From Pleurotus ostreatus/Saccharomyces cerevisiae fusant (Eukaryota > Opisthokonta), in contig JAMQCK010000033.1 in the NCBI GenBank assembly GCA_024196135.1, forward strand, positions 62,001 through 126,000: a stretch of DNA of 64,000 bases, given 5' to 3'. The notes below the pieces were generated by a model. It saw only the letters and a program-made list of their open reading frames with translations, had not been told where the DNA came from and ran no database searches. Of this stretch, positions 47,083 to 58,070 are shown one piece after another. The stretch's first letter is position 1. Every line of letters begins with the position of its first letter. A program made the position numbers and the translations under genes.

Positions 47083-48607
47083 CCTGAGGTGTCCTGCTTG
47101 CGTACGATGTTCCAGGAGCTGAGTGAGAGCACCGAACGTCGCGCGTCAAGGAATACACCGCGCGTCAAAGGTACACCGCGCGCTGAAGGACACACCGCGC
47201 GCCAAAGGGTAAACCGCGCGTCAAAGGGTAAACCGCGCGCAAGGAAACGAACGCGTACAAGGAGAAGACAGAAACGAAGGCGAAGAGAAAGAGAACAGCG
47301 AAACCAGGCGCGGAAGTCTAATGGCGTTGCGCGTTGCGAGTGGCGGGTGTCTGAGACCTGGAGGCGGCTAGCGCTTTCTATGATGTATGTACCGGCATGG
47401 GGATTGCCTCCGTGATCGTGGCTTCCTGGCGAGGCGCGGCTTCCTGGCGAGTCGTGATGGCTTCCTAGTGAGTCGCTTTGGCTCCCGGCTAAGGTGCGCA
47501 GGCTTCCTTCCGAGGTATGGTACCTGCCTTGCAAACTTGAACGACGCCCGCGCCCCGCGCCGTGAGCTGCCAGCGTTGAATAGAGATCGGCCTGCCATTT
47601 AATGAGCACCGTGTCCTGACATCGATAGACACTGCGCCCGCACGTACCTGGAAATCATGCTTCCATCCTCCCGAGGCAACCGATAGATCGCCGACGGATA
47701 CGGTGGCGCGTCGTGAAGGGGGCGGAGCCGATCTTTGACAGAGGTATAAGCGATGGCGGTAGAGTGGGCGGCTCGGAGGGGACACTCCCAGGAATCGACA
47801 AGGACTTTTTCGCCGACGCACGACGAGAGAAGGAAGTCCCTGCGTACTGGGACTGCGGGCAAGGACCTGCGGAGCGAAAGTAAGGCTGCTAGCGTCTAAC
47901 GACCGCCCGATGGCCTGAAGCAATAGTTTGGACTCGAATCCAAAGCAAAGCCTTCGAAACAGTGTCAAGCGATAGAACATCGGGAAGGTTGGGAGGGGTC
48001 GCGCTACGGGCTTCGTGCCCGCCTTGGTCGGCTGTAGTAGCTCTTCAAATTCGTGCGACAATGCTTGCGAGGGTCTGATGACCCAACCGCTACTGTACAA
48101 TCGCCATCCTATGGCTAGGTGTAAGAAGCGTGTGATAGATCATCGAGGCGTCGAGGATCTAAGTAACTTGAAGTAGACGAACGCAAGACGAAGACGGGAA
48201 TGCATGTTCGAGACGTGGCAGGCAATGACGCCACATAATTCTCGGCATGTTCCGCATGCACGTAGACCGCCCACGCACCAGACCAGGGATTCGATTTTCG
48301 CCGGCGCTTACTGCAGGATGATGGTGAGCATATTCTGAATCAGCTATCAATAAACGCCGAGGGTCCATCCAAAGAGCAAATCAAGGCCCAGCCAATCGGA
48401 GGCCGTACCGATCAATGTGCCACCCAAAAGCGCTCAATAATCTCATCGAATTTATTGATCCCTTTGTTCAGAATATACTCACAGTAATCGTGCAGTATTC
48501 GCCGGGGAATACTGAAACCCAGTTGTGGTGACGCGCCGTCGACCTGGTTCAGCTCCGACCGCCATCTCGCTGCTTGGATCTCCATCTTGCACTCACAATA
48601 TTCTGCT
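47083..48607. other. Repeat-bearing spacer, no firm gene
   Basis: Long minus-strand frames (47070-47609, 47489-48100) are Arg/Pro/Ser-rich, overlap each other, and look like shadows of GC-rich non-coding DNA. The minisatellite lies here. Confidence 0.45.
47145..47242. repeat. Minisatellite, five copies of an 18-19-base unit
   Basis: Five imperfect copies of a unit like GTCAAAGGGTAAACCGCGC run head to tail. A second, weaker repeat of GGCTTCCTGGCGAG-like units lies at 47418-47480. Confidence 0.75.
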
Positions 48608-49653
48608 ATGGACTCAGGAAAGTCAACCCCCTACCGCGATCTCTGGTTTGACGACGGGAATCTCGTTATCCAGACTGGTCCGGCGCTCTTCCGCGTGCAC
48701 AAAAGCCTGCTCTCTCTGCATGCGAGTGTCTTCCGGGACATGGCCTCGTTACCCGTACCGGAATCGCTTGAAAGGTATGAAGGCGTGCAACTTGTCACTC
48801 TCCTAGACGACACGCAAGATATGCATCATTTCCTACGAGCGTTATATCATCCTGAGTACGTCGAGTCATTAGCTTCCCCGTTTTCTAATGCCATACTCAC
48901 AAGTCAATCTCAGCTATTTTCTCCCTCCTCCCGAGAGAACTACTTTCGCCGTACTGGAAGGTGTGCTGCGCCTGGCTCATAAATACGATGCACCCGCCTT
49001 TCGTCGGCGCGCTCTCAGGCATATCGCTCGCGCGTGTGTCACCGATGTTATGGAGTTGAAGGATGAGACCGATCTGGATCGCTCCTACCCTATGCCACCG
49101 GGAGATCGTGTCGCTATGATCATGGCAGAGATAGCACTCGCTCGCGAGGTGCAGGCTCTCTGGGCACTACCGACTCTTTTCCTTAGCGCTGGTCTTCTTG
49201 ATCGACACGACTTAACCAGCTCGCCGTTCTGGAGAGGCAAGCAGCGAAGCTTGGCACTAGAAGATGCTGTCGCGTCCCTATCCGTTCACAAAGTTGTCAT
49301 GCAATCGGACATTCTTTGCCTGTTTCTCGCCCACTGTGACTCGGGTGTGAAGTCATGCAGGAAGCGCGCAACCCTCCTCGCTCCTAATGACTTCAAAGAC
49401 ATACGCCTTTCTCCTTTGACTGCATTTGACGACTGGATTCGGACTACGAACGAACTATGTGACGCATGCCATGCAGCGCTGCGCAGAAGTTATAGCCAGG
49501 AGAAGGAGCGTATCTGGGCTCTGATACCCGACGCGGCTGGGCTACCGCCATGGGATGAATCGCTCAAATTGAAGGACTGCGACATCTCGGTACGTCTTCT
49601 GCCTCTGATCCCCTTCACCTTCTTTATTGAAATGTCGAGCAGAACAGCAGTGA
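48608..49653 (+). CDS. BTB/POZ domain protein, cluster copy 1
   Basis: Exons 48608-48855, 48914-49589 and a probable six-base coding end 49648-49653 give 309 aa; retention of the last intron would instead extend the frame. The BTB start PYRDLWFDDGNLVIQTGPAL and HKSLLSLHASVFRDM is followed after the conserved intron by YFLPPPERTTFAVLEGVLRL and AHKYDAPAFRRRALRHIARA. The helical C-terminal region (ALAREVQALWALPTLFL, CDACHAALRRSYSQEKERIW, GLPPWDESLKLKD) matches the other BTB genes here. Possible ubiquitin-ligase adaptor; no partner is known. It is followed by relics of BTB and F-box copies. Confidence 0.82.
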
Positions 49654-49749
49654 TACTGCACCGTGAGATCGACATCATGGATTCTCCATGCCCGCGATTG
49701 CGACGAAGCGTCGTGTCAAAGTATGTAATTGATAAATGATGCGCATATT

Positions 49750-49844
49750 TTGGAGGGTCTGCCGCCCCCGGGACAATCTTAGCGTCAAGCCGTGCGGCTC
49801 AATGCCCGTCGCTCTTTCGGGCTATGAAGCAAGGAGACCTCGAG
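49750..49844 (+). pseudogene. Relic of a BTB gene 3' end
   Basis: The stretch reads GLPPPG then a scrambled part and FRAMKQGDLE followed by a GTACGC donor-like sequence, matching the end of exon 2 of the BTB gene at 50678 (REMKREDLE plus GTACGC). No upstream BTB sequence is present. Confidence 0.65.
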
Positions 49845-49967
49845 GTACGCTGCTCTGGCAATTTTTACCGAGCTGGCGCTCGATTGGGCCAGGATACCAA
49901 TACTCCAGTCTCCCGAGCCAGTCCATCATTTGAGTCTTATCCGCCTTGAACGCTGCCGATGTCGAAC

Positions 49968-50120
49968 CTTGGCCAATGTCCGAAGCCACGTGAAAGCCAC
50001 GCCATTTTCGTTTGCCTCGGTTTGATCCCAACCATCATTCTCTATCCAACCTCCAGCTTCCTATGCTCAGCCCTCTCGATATATCTGACCTCAGGTTCCT
50101 GATCTACCATAACGACATCG
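49968..50120 (+). pseudogene. Relic of F-box gene promoter and 5' end
   Basis: Aligns with 51833-51985, the leader and start of the intact F-box gene: the same CCGAAGCCACGTGAA segment, then an ATG at 50063 reading PLDISDLRFLIYHND before the match ends. No remaining body of the gene. Confidence 0.75.
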
Positions 50121-50198
50121 CGCTAGTGCGGCGGATGCTCATAACGGCGTTTGATAAATATGTGGAGTGAACTAGCGACCTGCTCAGTGTAAGAGCGG

Positions 50199-50304
50199 GG
50201 AATATCGCCAGGAGAAAGAGCGCATTTGGGGGCTGCTGCCGGCGGCCGTTGGCCTCCCGCCGTGGAATGGAATCTTGGAGATGAAGGAGCTGGATATACG
50301 ATAG
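50199..50304 (+). pseudogene. Second relic of a BTB gene 3' end
   Basis: Reads YRQEKERIWGLLPAAVGLPP then WNGILEMKELDIR and a stop, closely matching the end of the BTB gene at 48608. Nothing of the BTB domain is left upstream. Confidence 0.8.
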
Positions 50305-50677
50305 AGGTGAGCACGCTTTTACGCCGCTTGACACGACGTGAACTTGAGATAATGATTAGGGACGCGTGTACGCTGTAGCCTGAATGTATCATGCGTTCGC
50401 GGCTGGAGTCAGTCGAAAGTCGCCCTTCGAAGAGGTGGCGTGAATTGACTCTTTCGCGATGAACTGTACTTGGAAGCCGCCTTGGACGCGCTGTCGGAAC
50501 ATGCCGAAAATCAACTTGTGAGCACGTGCATCTGTGTCATGTCTGCCGGCCCGGCATCGGCTATTGCGCCTTTACTCCCGCAACCATCCAGGTCGAACCG
50601 TCTCTGCCACCCTAAGTCGTCGCCGCCAACGAGGTCGGAGCCTGCGTGGATTTCGAGAACTCGCCGACGCTGTGAGC
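50305..50677. other. Upstream region of BTB copy 2
   Basis: No gene; likely promoter and leader for the BTB gene at 50678. Confidence 0.5.
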
Positions 50678-51734
50678 ATGGAATCGGCCTACCGTGACCT
50701 CTGGTTCGACGACGGCAACCTCGTCATTCAGACCGGCCTCGCGCTGTTTCGCGTGCACAAAAGCGTGCTGGCCATCCATGCGACTGTCTTCCGGGACATG
50801 GTGTCTTTCCCTACGCCTGCCTCGCAGGAAACCTACGAAGGTGTTCAGCTAGCGGTCTTTCAAGACGACGCCCAGGACATGCGACATTTTCTGCGTGCTT
50901 TGTACTTCCCGGAGTATGTCGTTTTCATCCCGTCAGCCCCAATTTCCCTGATTCGTTTCAATCAGTTACTTCCTCCCACCCCCCGCTAGAACGTCTTTCG
51001 ATGTCCTCGAGGGTGTCCTTCGACTCTCGCACAAATACGACGTTGGCCCGCTTCGTCGGCGCGCCTTGCAGCATCTGGCCATCACATGCCCCACGGAACT
51101 GGCGGAATTGAAGAACGAACTCAGCCTAGAGCGCAGTTACGACATTGAAGATGTTGCGTGCACTCTCAAAGCGGAACTAGCCCTCGCGCGCGAAGTTCAG
51201 GCCTTATGGCTCCTTCCCGTACTCTGCCTGTGCTTGGGGTTCGAGGAAAGGGAGGATTACATCTCGGCACCCCTATGGATGGGAAAGGAGCGCGGAATTG
51301 CCCCTGACGACATCCTTCTGTGCTTCTTCGCATTCAGAGCAGTATCGGGCGCGCAAATAATCCACTTGTTCCTGGATTCGTCTGCAGGATGCGGCAGAGT
51401 GGCGTGCGATCGCATACGCCGCGATTGGATCGATGATGAAGACCTCGAGGGGCTTTTCACTTGTCGGCCTCTCACGTATCTCCGGAATTGGATCGACGAG
51501 AACGATGGGGACATCTCAGAGCTCTGCGACGTCTGCCTGCCGGAACTACGCAAGAAATACAAAGATGAATTAGAACGAGTTTGGAACGACATCCCCCTCG
51601 CTATCGGGCTTCAACCCTGGGAAAAATTGCGGGAGATGAAGCGAGAGGATCTCGAGGTACGCCACTCTGAAACTTTCGACCGCATCGAGGACGTTGACCC
51701 TTCGTAGGGAATGGTTGCTATGTCAAGTCCGTAG
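50678..51734 (+). CDS. BTB/POZ domain protein, cluster copy 2
   Basis: Exons 50678-50913, 50966-51656 and probably 51708-51734 give 317 aa; without the last splice the frame would end at 51707. BTB region: YRDLWFDDGNLVIQTGLALF, HKSVLAIHATVFRDMVS. After the conserved intron: YFLPPPARTSFDVLEGVLRL and SHKYDVGPLRRRALQHLAI. The C-terminal half carries ALAREVQALWLLPVLCLCLG, CDVCLPELRKKYKDELERVW and GLQPWEKLREMKREDLE. It is a diverged duplicate of the gene at 48608 and lies 195 bases before the F-box gene on the same strand, which repeats an arrangement hinted at by the relics upstream. Confidence 0.82.
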
Positions 51735-51928
51735 TCTACATGGCCGGGCGCACGTCCATCTTGAACCTTCTTCTGCTTGATGCTTATACCATGCAATACT
51801 TCGTCAAGGTGACTTTTCTTGTCAGTAAATCGAACTTCGGCGAATGCCCGAAGCCACGTGAAGATCACTCGATCTTCGTTTCCCTTCTGATCCCTGCCGT
51901 CATCTTCTCTTCGGCCATCCAGCTCTCC

Positions 51929-53655
51929 ATGCTCAACCCGCTCGATATATCTGACCTCAGGCTTCTGATCTTCCAACAACTTTGGCCCCGGGACCTTGGC
52001 GCGCTGCGACTGGTTTGCAAGGGATGGTACCCTGATGCAGATCAAGAGTTTTGGTCGCACATCGCCCACATCGTCCCTTTGTTGCGACTGCTGCCTGAGG
52101 ATGCGTGGGCGGAAGACACAATTGTATGACTTGCACATACACGTGAAGCGCACTACTGATACTACCTTCAAGGAACTACCGCCGGGCGCGTATGGTCGGC
52201 AGCGTAGAAATCTCGTACGTTTAACTTGCGTGCCTTCCCTCTAACACGCTCATTCGTACGATCCCCCAGCGGATTACGCGGCCTTTGGAACCCCAGGACT
52301 GGGAATCCGTCTCCATGCGCGCACGCTTCGTGAGGGCCCAGTGTTTTGTGGACTTGACGTTCATATTGTGCTCGCCCTCCTTGGTCGACGCCATCGTCGC
52401 CTATCCTCCCGCCTCCGTTCCACTGTTTCCCAACCTGATGTCTCTAACAGTGCAACCTATCATCTGCCAGATACCGGCCCACAAGCGCCTCTCCGATATC
52501 CTATATCCTTACGGCACGATCACCTGGATCAACAGCCCTTCAAGCGATGCGAACTTCTTCAACCCCGGCCAGTTAGCGGACAAATACCGCAATCTCAGGA
52601 TGATCCATCTGGGCGTGGGCGACGAGCGGCACCCGCTGAAGAAACATGTAGTCTTGTTGGATGCCGAGATCGCCCAGCGTTATGAGGTGCGGCTGGTCCG
52701 CGCGCTGGCTGTTTGCAGACGTCTACGCGAGGTGACGCTCTACCTGGGCGGCGCAGGTCAGATTGCGCCAGACATCATCTTTGCGCTGTCGAAGAGCACG
52801 ACCATCTGCGACCTTCGGCTCGACTTCCAGAATCTCGCAGCGGACGATGTTCGCATACCGGAGTCCTGGTCCTTCCCGAGCTTCCCTGCCCTGCGCAGTA
52901 TTGCGATATCTGGGCTACCACTTCAGCGCGCATGGAGGCTGCTGGACAGCGCCGGGCGCGACTTGGTTGGCGATATATCCATCGACCAAGATCCTGATTG
53001 CAGCAATCAACCACCTTTTTCCGTCGAGTCCAGAGACAAGCTCCTCTCGGTCCTTCGCTCTATACACGATCAATACGCGCCTTACCGGTCCTTACGCGCC
53101 CTGTCTCTCGAGGGCACGCATCCGCCCAGCTTGGCTTTCGACTTCAGCGACATCGAGATGTTTGCCGTCTTCCCGCACATGACGGACTTTGCGCTCAACT
53201 TCGAGTACGCGCAGGTAGCAATTACGGATCGCGACTGCGAGACGATTGCGAGCCGGTGGCACTGTCTGCGCAGCTTCCACATCGGAGGATCTGCGAGCCC
53301 CACTGTGCGTGGAGCATGCCCGACGCTCACGCTTCGCGCTCTGCTCGCGTTCGCCGAACGGTGTCCGCAGTTCGCGTATCTGACGCTGCCGATGGACGCC
53401 ACAATGGTGCCTACGCTGCAGCCGGATGCCGACGGGCGAGCACCGCGATATTGGGCGCTCCAAGAGCTCGCCGTGCAGGACTCGCCCATCGTGAGCGGGG
53501 AGGAGCTAGGAGGTTGGATGGCCGCGACCTTCCCGGGCTTGCGCCGAATTCTCTTTCGATCTCCCGAGGAGGACCATGACGATGTGTATAGAAGGAGAGA
53601 CGAGTGGGATCGCGTCAAGAAGCTGACGACGGGGAAGTCTGCGCTTGATTGGTGA
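51929..53655 (+). CDS. F-box/LRR-like protein
   Basis: Exons 51929-52123, 52173-52214 and 52270-53655 keep frame and give 540 aa. The N-terminus is a classic fungal F-box (NPLDISDLRLLIFQQLWPRD then LGALRLVCKGWYPDADQEFW). The body contains leucine-rich segments (RALAVCRRLREVTLYLGGAG, FPALRSIAISGLPLQRAWRL, LTLRALLAFAERCPQFAYL) and ends FPGLRRILFR. This architecture is common in mushroom F-box families that serve as SCF substrate adaptors; substrate unknown. A close paralog runs off the right edge at 63035 on the other strand. Part of its leader and first codons is duplicated as a relic at 49968. Confidence 0.82.
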
Positions 53656-53982
53656 GAGGTCAGCCGTATTTTTCTATCCGAATGATCAGGGTCTGACCGA
53701 TGATGCAGCGTTAGCAGTGATGCAGTTATTGGCGGTGGTTCGCGCTCTGGGCGAAGAACGTCAGCGCGCATGTGGAGTGCCCTGCGCGAGAGGGACCCGG
53801 TCCTATTTTGCTCACCGCCATAGACATCATTTACACCAGCACGGCCTGCTTCCTCGCCATCATCAACTACATTTGGGCGCTTACTATCCCGCATTCACTT
53901 GCAATCGTGTGATCGACACGTGCGATTAGCAAGGGGATCATTATTGAGTGTCTCTATTTGAGGAAGGTCATGTACTTAGGTA
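53656..53982. other. Intergenic, nothing recognised
   Basis: Short spacer after the F-box gene with no supported gene. Confidence 0.45.
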
Positions 53983-54393
53983 TTGTAGCCCGTGAGGCTG
54001 AATTGTTCCTCGGCGCACGCATGGGCGATCTTGACGAGCGAGAACTCGGCGGGCAGTCGAGGTCAAGGCCAGACTCTCACGCCACAATCACAGAGCCCGA
54101 AGATTGTGCGATATCGTCGCTCTGCAGCCACATCGATGAATGACCTGCCCCAAAGACTTGAGCGTCGAAGCAGGTGATTCTGCAGGACCTTCGACTCCCA
54201 AGGTAAGCACGCAGAGGATGAGCGATATACAAGCTTCTCGAGGGCTAGAAAGACCAGACAGAGCCCAAGAGCCCACGCGAAGTGCATCGGGCGCCGACGC
54301 CAGGGCCGTCAGCGCTGAAAGCAAGCCATATGGCGATCAGTGTCATTATCAACCGTGGGAATGTTGGGCGGAAGCGCCACACGTGATTTGACG
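53983..54393 (-). CDS. Possible small membrane protein, model uncertain
   Basis: Minus-strand frames read MSSNHVWRFRPTFPRLIMTL, a hydrophobic run (IAIWLAFSALTALASAPDAL; ALGLCLVFLALEKLVYRSSS), then FIDVAAERRYRTIFG and a likely end LPAEFSLVKIAHACAEEQFS. They look like exons of one small protein with a signal anchor, divergent from the Opi1 gene. I could not settle the introns. Treat as tentative. Confidence 0.3.
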
Positions 54394-54475
54394 ACATGTC
54401 CTTTCGCAGAACAAAAGACATGTGATTACACTGTTTTCCTCCTTCCCCCTGCTCACCGTCCACAACGACGCCGAG

Positions 54476-57400
54476 ATGGACTTTGGCGACCGCCCGGAGG
54501 ATGTGCAGATAGCAGCGCGCGTGCTGGGCTCCATGAGGGAGGGTGGGGCAGCGCCTGATAGCGGTGCGTGGACTCAGTTGTGCATGATAGCTGGACAACT
54601 GAACTGTGGCGCCCACCAGATACGGCCTCGACGAGCACGACGGCGATGACATCGGACAGGGAGGAGGGGCTGTCTGCGCTATCCTCGCAGACCTCCCTCC
54701 CACCGCAAGACGATCCATCAATGACTGCGGGCCCCAGCTCGTCGGAGTTCCTTCCCCGCCTGCAGAATGCGCATCCCCTGTTCGACAGCGCGCTGCGCGC
54801 GTACAGCAGCACGAAGGCGTCCTCGCGCGTCGTCAAGTTTGGCGCGGAGATGATGGAGAACACGATCATGCGCGTCGGGGAGCGGCTCGTTGGTGAGGGG
54901 ATCGACGAGTTCGCGGTGCGGCAGCTGGATAGGGTGCGTCTACCCGTTCGCATTGCCTGGATCCCATTCTTACCCTTATCTACAGCTGGATAGATACAGA
55001 CGACCGTCACAGTCGTCGAGCACGGAGACGGCGCCTATGCGGAGGAAGAAGACGCTCGACGGCACGGGCAGCGAGGTGGACTCACCCACCGGAGAAGCGG
55101 ACTGGCGATCGGCGAACATGGACGTCGACGAGCGCGTCGGCGGGTGGCTCGAATCGAGCAGCGCATCGCACTCGCCTTCCTACCCCTCCTCATCGCAGCA
55201 CCGCTCCCCACGACCCGCATCACCGCCATCTTCTGCTCCCTCCCGTCCGCGGAGTCGTTCTCGGAGTCGCTCACGGAGTCGCACGCCGACAAGCCATCAA
55301 CCGGAAACGCCACAGCCTTCTCAAGAACTCCTCCCCACACCGAACTCCCGGTGGCAGTCGCTCATCATGGCTACGCCTGGGGTCGCTACGGCGGTGCGCA
55401 TCAGCGACGATAGTCGGAGGCGGCTAAGATTTGTGCTAGGGTGGTTGGGGGTGAGTGGTGCCTGCTGATTTGTGTCGTTCTTCCTAAGGGATACACTCCT
55501 TGCGCCCCACTCATCGTGCGGTCTTGTCCACCCGTCCTGTAGTCTTGTCCACCCGTCCTGTAGTCTTGTCTACCCGTCCTGTAGTCTTGTCTACCCGTCC
55601 TGTAGTTTTGTCCACCCGTCCTGTAGTCTTATTCATCCATCCTGCCTACCCAGCACACCCCATCTCTCCCGTACTTCCACTTATACCACCCCATTCATAC
55701 CATCACTCGTACTAACGCCTGCCCTCAGTACGCCACCCAGCACATCGACGGCCAGATCTTGATCTTGCGCGACCTGATCGCGAGCCTGCAGCCGCTGACG
55801 CCGCATGACGCGGGGCCGGAGGAGGAGGGGGAAGGGGACTCTGGTGCGTCATTACTCTTAAGCTTCAATATTCATCTACTCCTTTGATATTCTGTTGCGC
55901 TCACGCATCGTCTTCACCTCTGTAGCCTCCGCGTCAGGGTCGTCCTCGAGGGCTTCGGGCTCGGGCGCGTCGTCATCGCGAGCTTCGGGTGCGTTATCAC
56001 CACCTTCTTGTATTGCATGAGCTTACCGGCCAACGCCAGCCTCTACCTCACGCGCCTCCTCCGCGCAAGCGCACCAAGCCTCGCAGACGGTGAACAGCAT
56101 CAAGAAGGACCTGGTGACGACGGTGCGGCAGGTGGTGGGCGTGGTTAGTCAGTATGGGGGGAAGGTGAGTGATTGTCTACTTGGGTGGGAGGGTGAGAGG
56201 GGTGGGAAGTGTTTTTGGTGCTTCGCCAAGCGATTGGCGGTTTACTTCGATAAGAGCATTAACGAGAAAGAGCTTGCGCGCGCTGTTCCGGTGACCTCCG
56301 TCGTCTGAGTACTGACCCTTCGCCCTCAGGGCGTCCTCCAACCCGACGCGCGCAACCGGGTGCGCGGCTTCATTCTTGGGCTTCCGTCGAGGTGGCGGAT
56401 GACGGCGCCGGCGGTGCAGACGCCGGGCGCGGCGGGGGCGGGGGCGGATGGTGAGTGATCTCTCATCTGGATGTGGAGGGAGTTCTTGTGAAGTGATGCG
56501 CGACTGCTTGTCGAATATTCCCCGACTACCTGTTTGTATCGACCTCGATTACTAACCAACCCCTCACAACCTCGAAACGTATCCCATACACAGTCACTCA
56601 CCCCCACCCAGGCTACTTCCCCGGCCCCACCTCCGGCTCGCGCAAGGCGAAAGCGAAGGCCGGGCACGAAGTGTCCGGCAGCGCGAACACGAGCGCGACG
56701 TCCAGCCCGCGCGTGCGGCCGTATGAGCTCCCCGCCCATGGACCGGCGCACCCGCATTCGCATGCGCGGCATCCTTCCGGAGGTGCGTTCGCTCATTTCC
56801 AAGGCCCATTTTATATAGGCTTATGCTTAAAAGGCTCGGAGTCCCATTCTCGTCACACATCTGTTGGCGCAGACCCCCACACCCACGCCCACGCCGACGC
56901 GAACGCGACCGTGCTCGCCGCGCAGCGCATCCTCGTGCTTGCGACGGAGAGCCTGGACATGATGCGCGGGGTGACGAGCGTGGTGAAGGATAGCTTGGAC
57001 CGGGCGGATGCGTGGGTGGGGCGGTTGGGGATTCCGAGTAGTCAGGGTGGGCATGACGGATTCCCGAGCCACCAGGACGGATTCCAGAGCCCCCGGGACG
57101 GATTCCCGAGCCACCGGGACGGAATGCGGATGCCTGTCGACGGTCAACAGATGGATAGGGAGCGGGAGAGCTTTCTGAGGGGAAGGGAGAGCGCGGTGCG
57201 GGAGACGGGGGAGGGTGAGTTTGACATATCTGGGGCGGTGTGTGGGGATGGTATGCTGACATTGCACGCAGATCGGGCGAGTGGTTTGGGCCTGTCGCGC
57301 TCGTCGTCGACGTCGTCGCTGCGCGGGTTGTTGGACTCGACGTTTCCAAAGGGGCTTGAGGGGCGTACGAACGGGCACACAAATGGCCACACCCGCCACG

Positions 57401-57639
57401 GTAGCGGGAGCAGGCTGCCGGACCTCAAGCTTGGGATCCCCGAGCATCGAATGAACGGTACCGTCGAGCATAGGATGGAGGATGGTACCCCGTCGGCGTT
57501 CGCGCAGGGGTTGCCTCCGCTGGGTAGCCCTTCGACGGCTGGAAGTCCATCGCTGGCGCCCAGGGTAGGCAACCTTAGCCTGCGGGACGAGGAGATGAAT
57601 GGGAATAGGCCGGGTAGTGCTATGGATCTCGACTCGTAG
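54476..57639 (+). CDS. OPI1: Opi1-type transcriptional regulator of phospholipid biosynthesis
   Basis: Ten exons keep frame (54476-54563, 54620-54933, 54986-55450, 55729-55843, 55926-55988, 56040-56164, 56330-56450, 56612-56782, 56873-57214, 57272-57639), 723 aa. In yeast Opi1 represses INO1 and other phospholipid genes and is held at the ER by phosphatidic acid. Family signatures seen: EDVQIAARVLGSMREG at the start; STKASSRVVKFGAEMMENTI; DEFAVRQLDR; after a Ser/Arg-rich insert, RRRLRFVLGWLG joined to YATQHIDGQILILRDLIASL; SIKKDLVTTVRQVVGVVSQY; and AAQRILVLATESLDMMRGV. The Ser/Pro-rich linkers and a 24-base repeat encoding a DGFPSHxx-type octapeptide (about 57055-57125) vary. The 278-base third intron holds a minisatellite. 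Recognition rests on motif order. Confidence 0.85.
55521..55646. repeat. Minisatellite, six copies of a 21-base unit, in an OPI1 intron
   Basis: Five near-identical copies of GTCTTGTCCACCCGTCCTGTA (each 21 bases, starting 55521, 55542, 55563, 55584, 55605) and a sixth diverged copy. They fill much of the intron between 55450 and 55729 and are a multiple of three, so read-through stays open in one frame. Confidence 0.9.
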
Positions 57640-58070
57640 CGGGCGCCAATGGGGGAGTGGGTGGTGTGTGGATGGAGAAGGTTGCGGCGACGGTCCAGAA
57701 TGGCCAAAGATCTCAACTGCACGCTCTTTGCTATAACTTATTCTGTGTGTTTTCCCCCCTCTATCTATACATGCATGTCTCTTGTATCTCTATCTCTCTG
57801 GACCTGCTTCGCGTTATACAAAGGTGCTCTCACTCATGATGAAGCCTGCCTCCGAGGGAAGTTTGACTTTACACGTGCGCCATAAATCATTGATGACACC
57901 ACCACTTGGATCAAGCCGCCATGATGGACGGCGGCCACAGCGGACTCATGGCGCGCTTCGACAGCCGGCGGGCGACAATATTCTTCCCTCTGCACCGACG
58001 GGCCTCCCTGACAGTGAGAGCAGCCCGGCCCCGCTGAGGCTCGAGCTCTCCCCCTTCTCCCGACTCCAAG
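57640..58070. other. Spacer, nothing recognised
   Basis: 3' end of OPI1 and promoter of the first PC-esterase-like gene; no gene seen. Confidence 0.5.

Noticed and set aside
47489..48100. Minus-strand frame of 203 codons
   Set aside because: Arg/Pro/Ser-rich, overlapping repeats and other frames; no recognisable domain.
55472..55762. Open frame through the 21-base minisatellite
   Set aside because: Lies within an OPI1 intron with good splice sites; the open frame follows from the unit length being a multiple of three.
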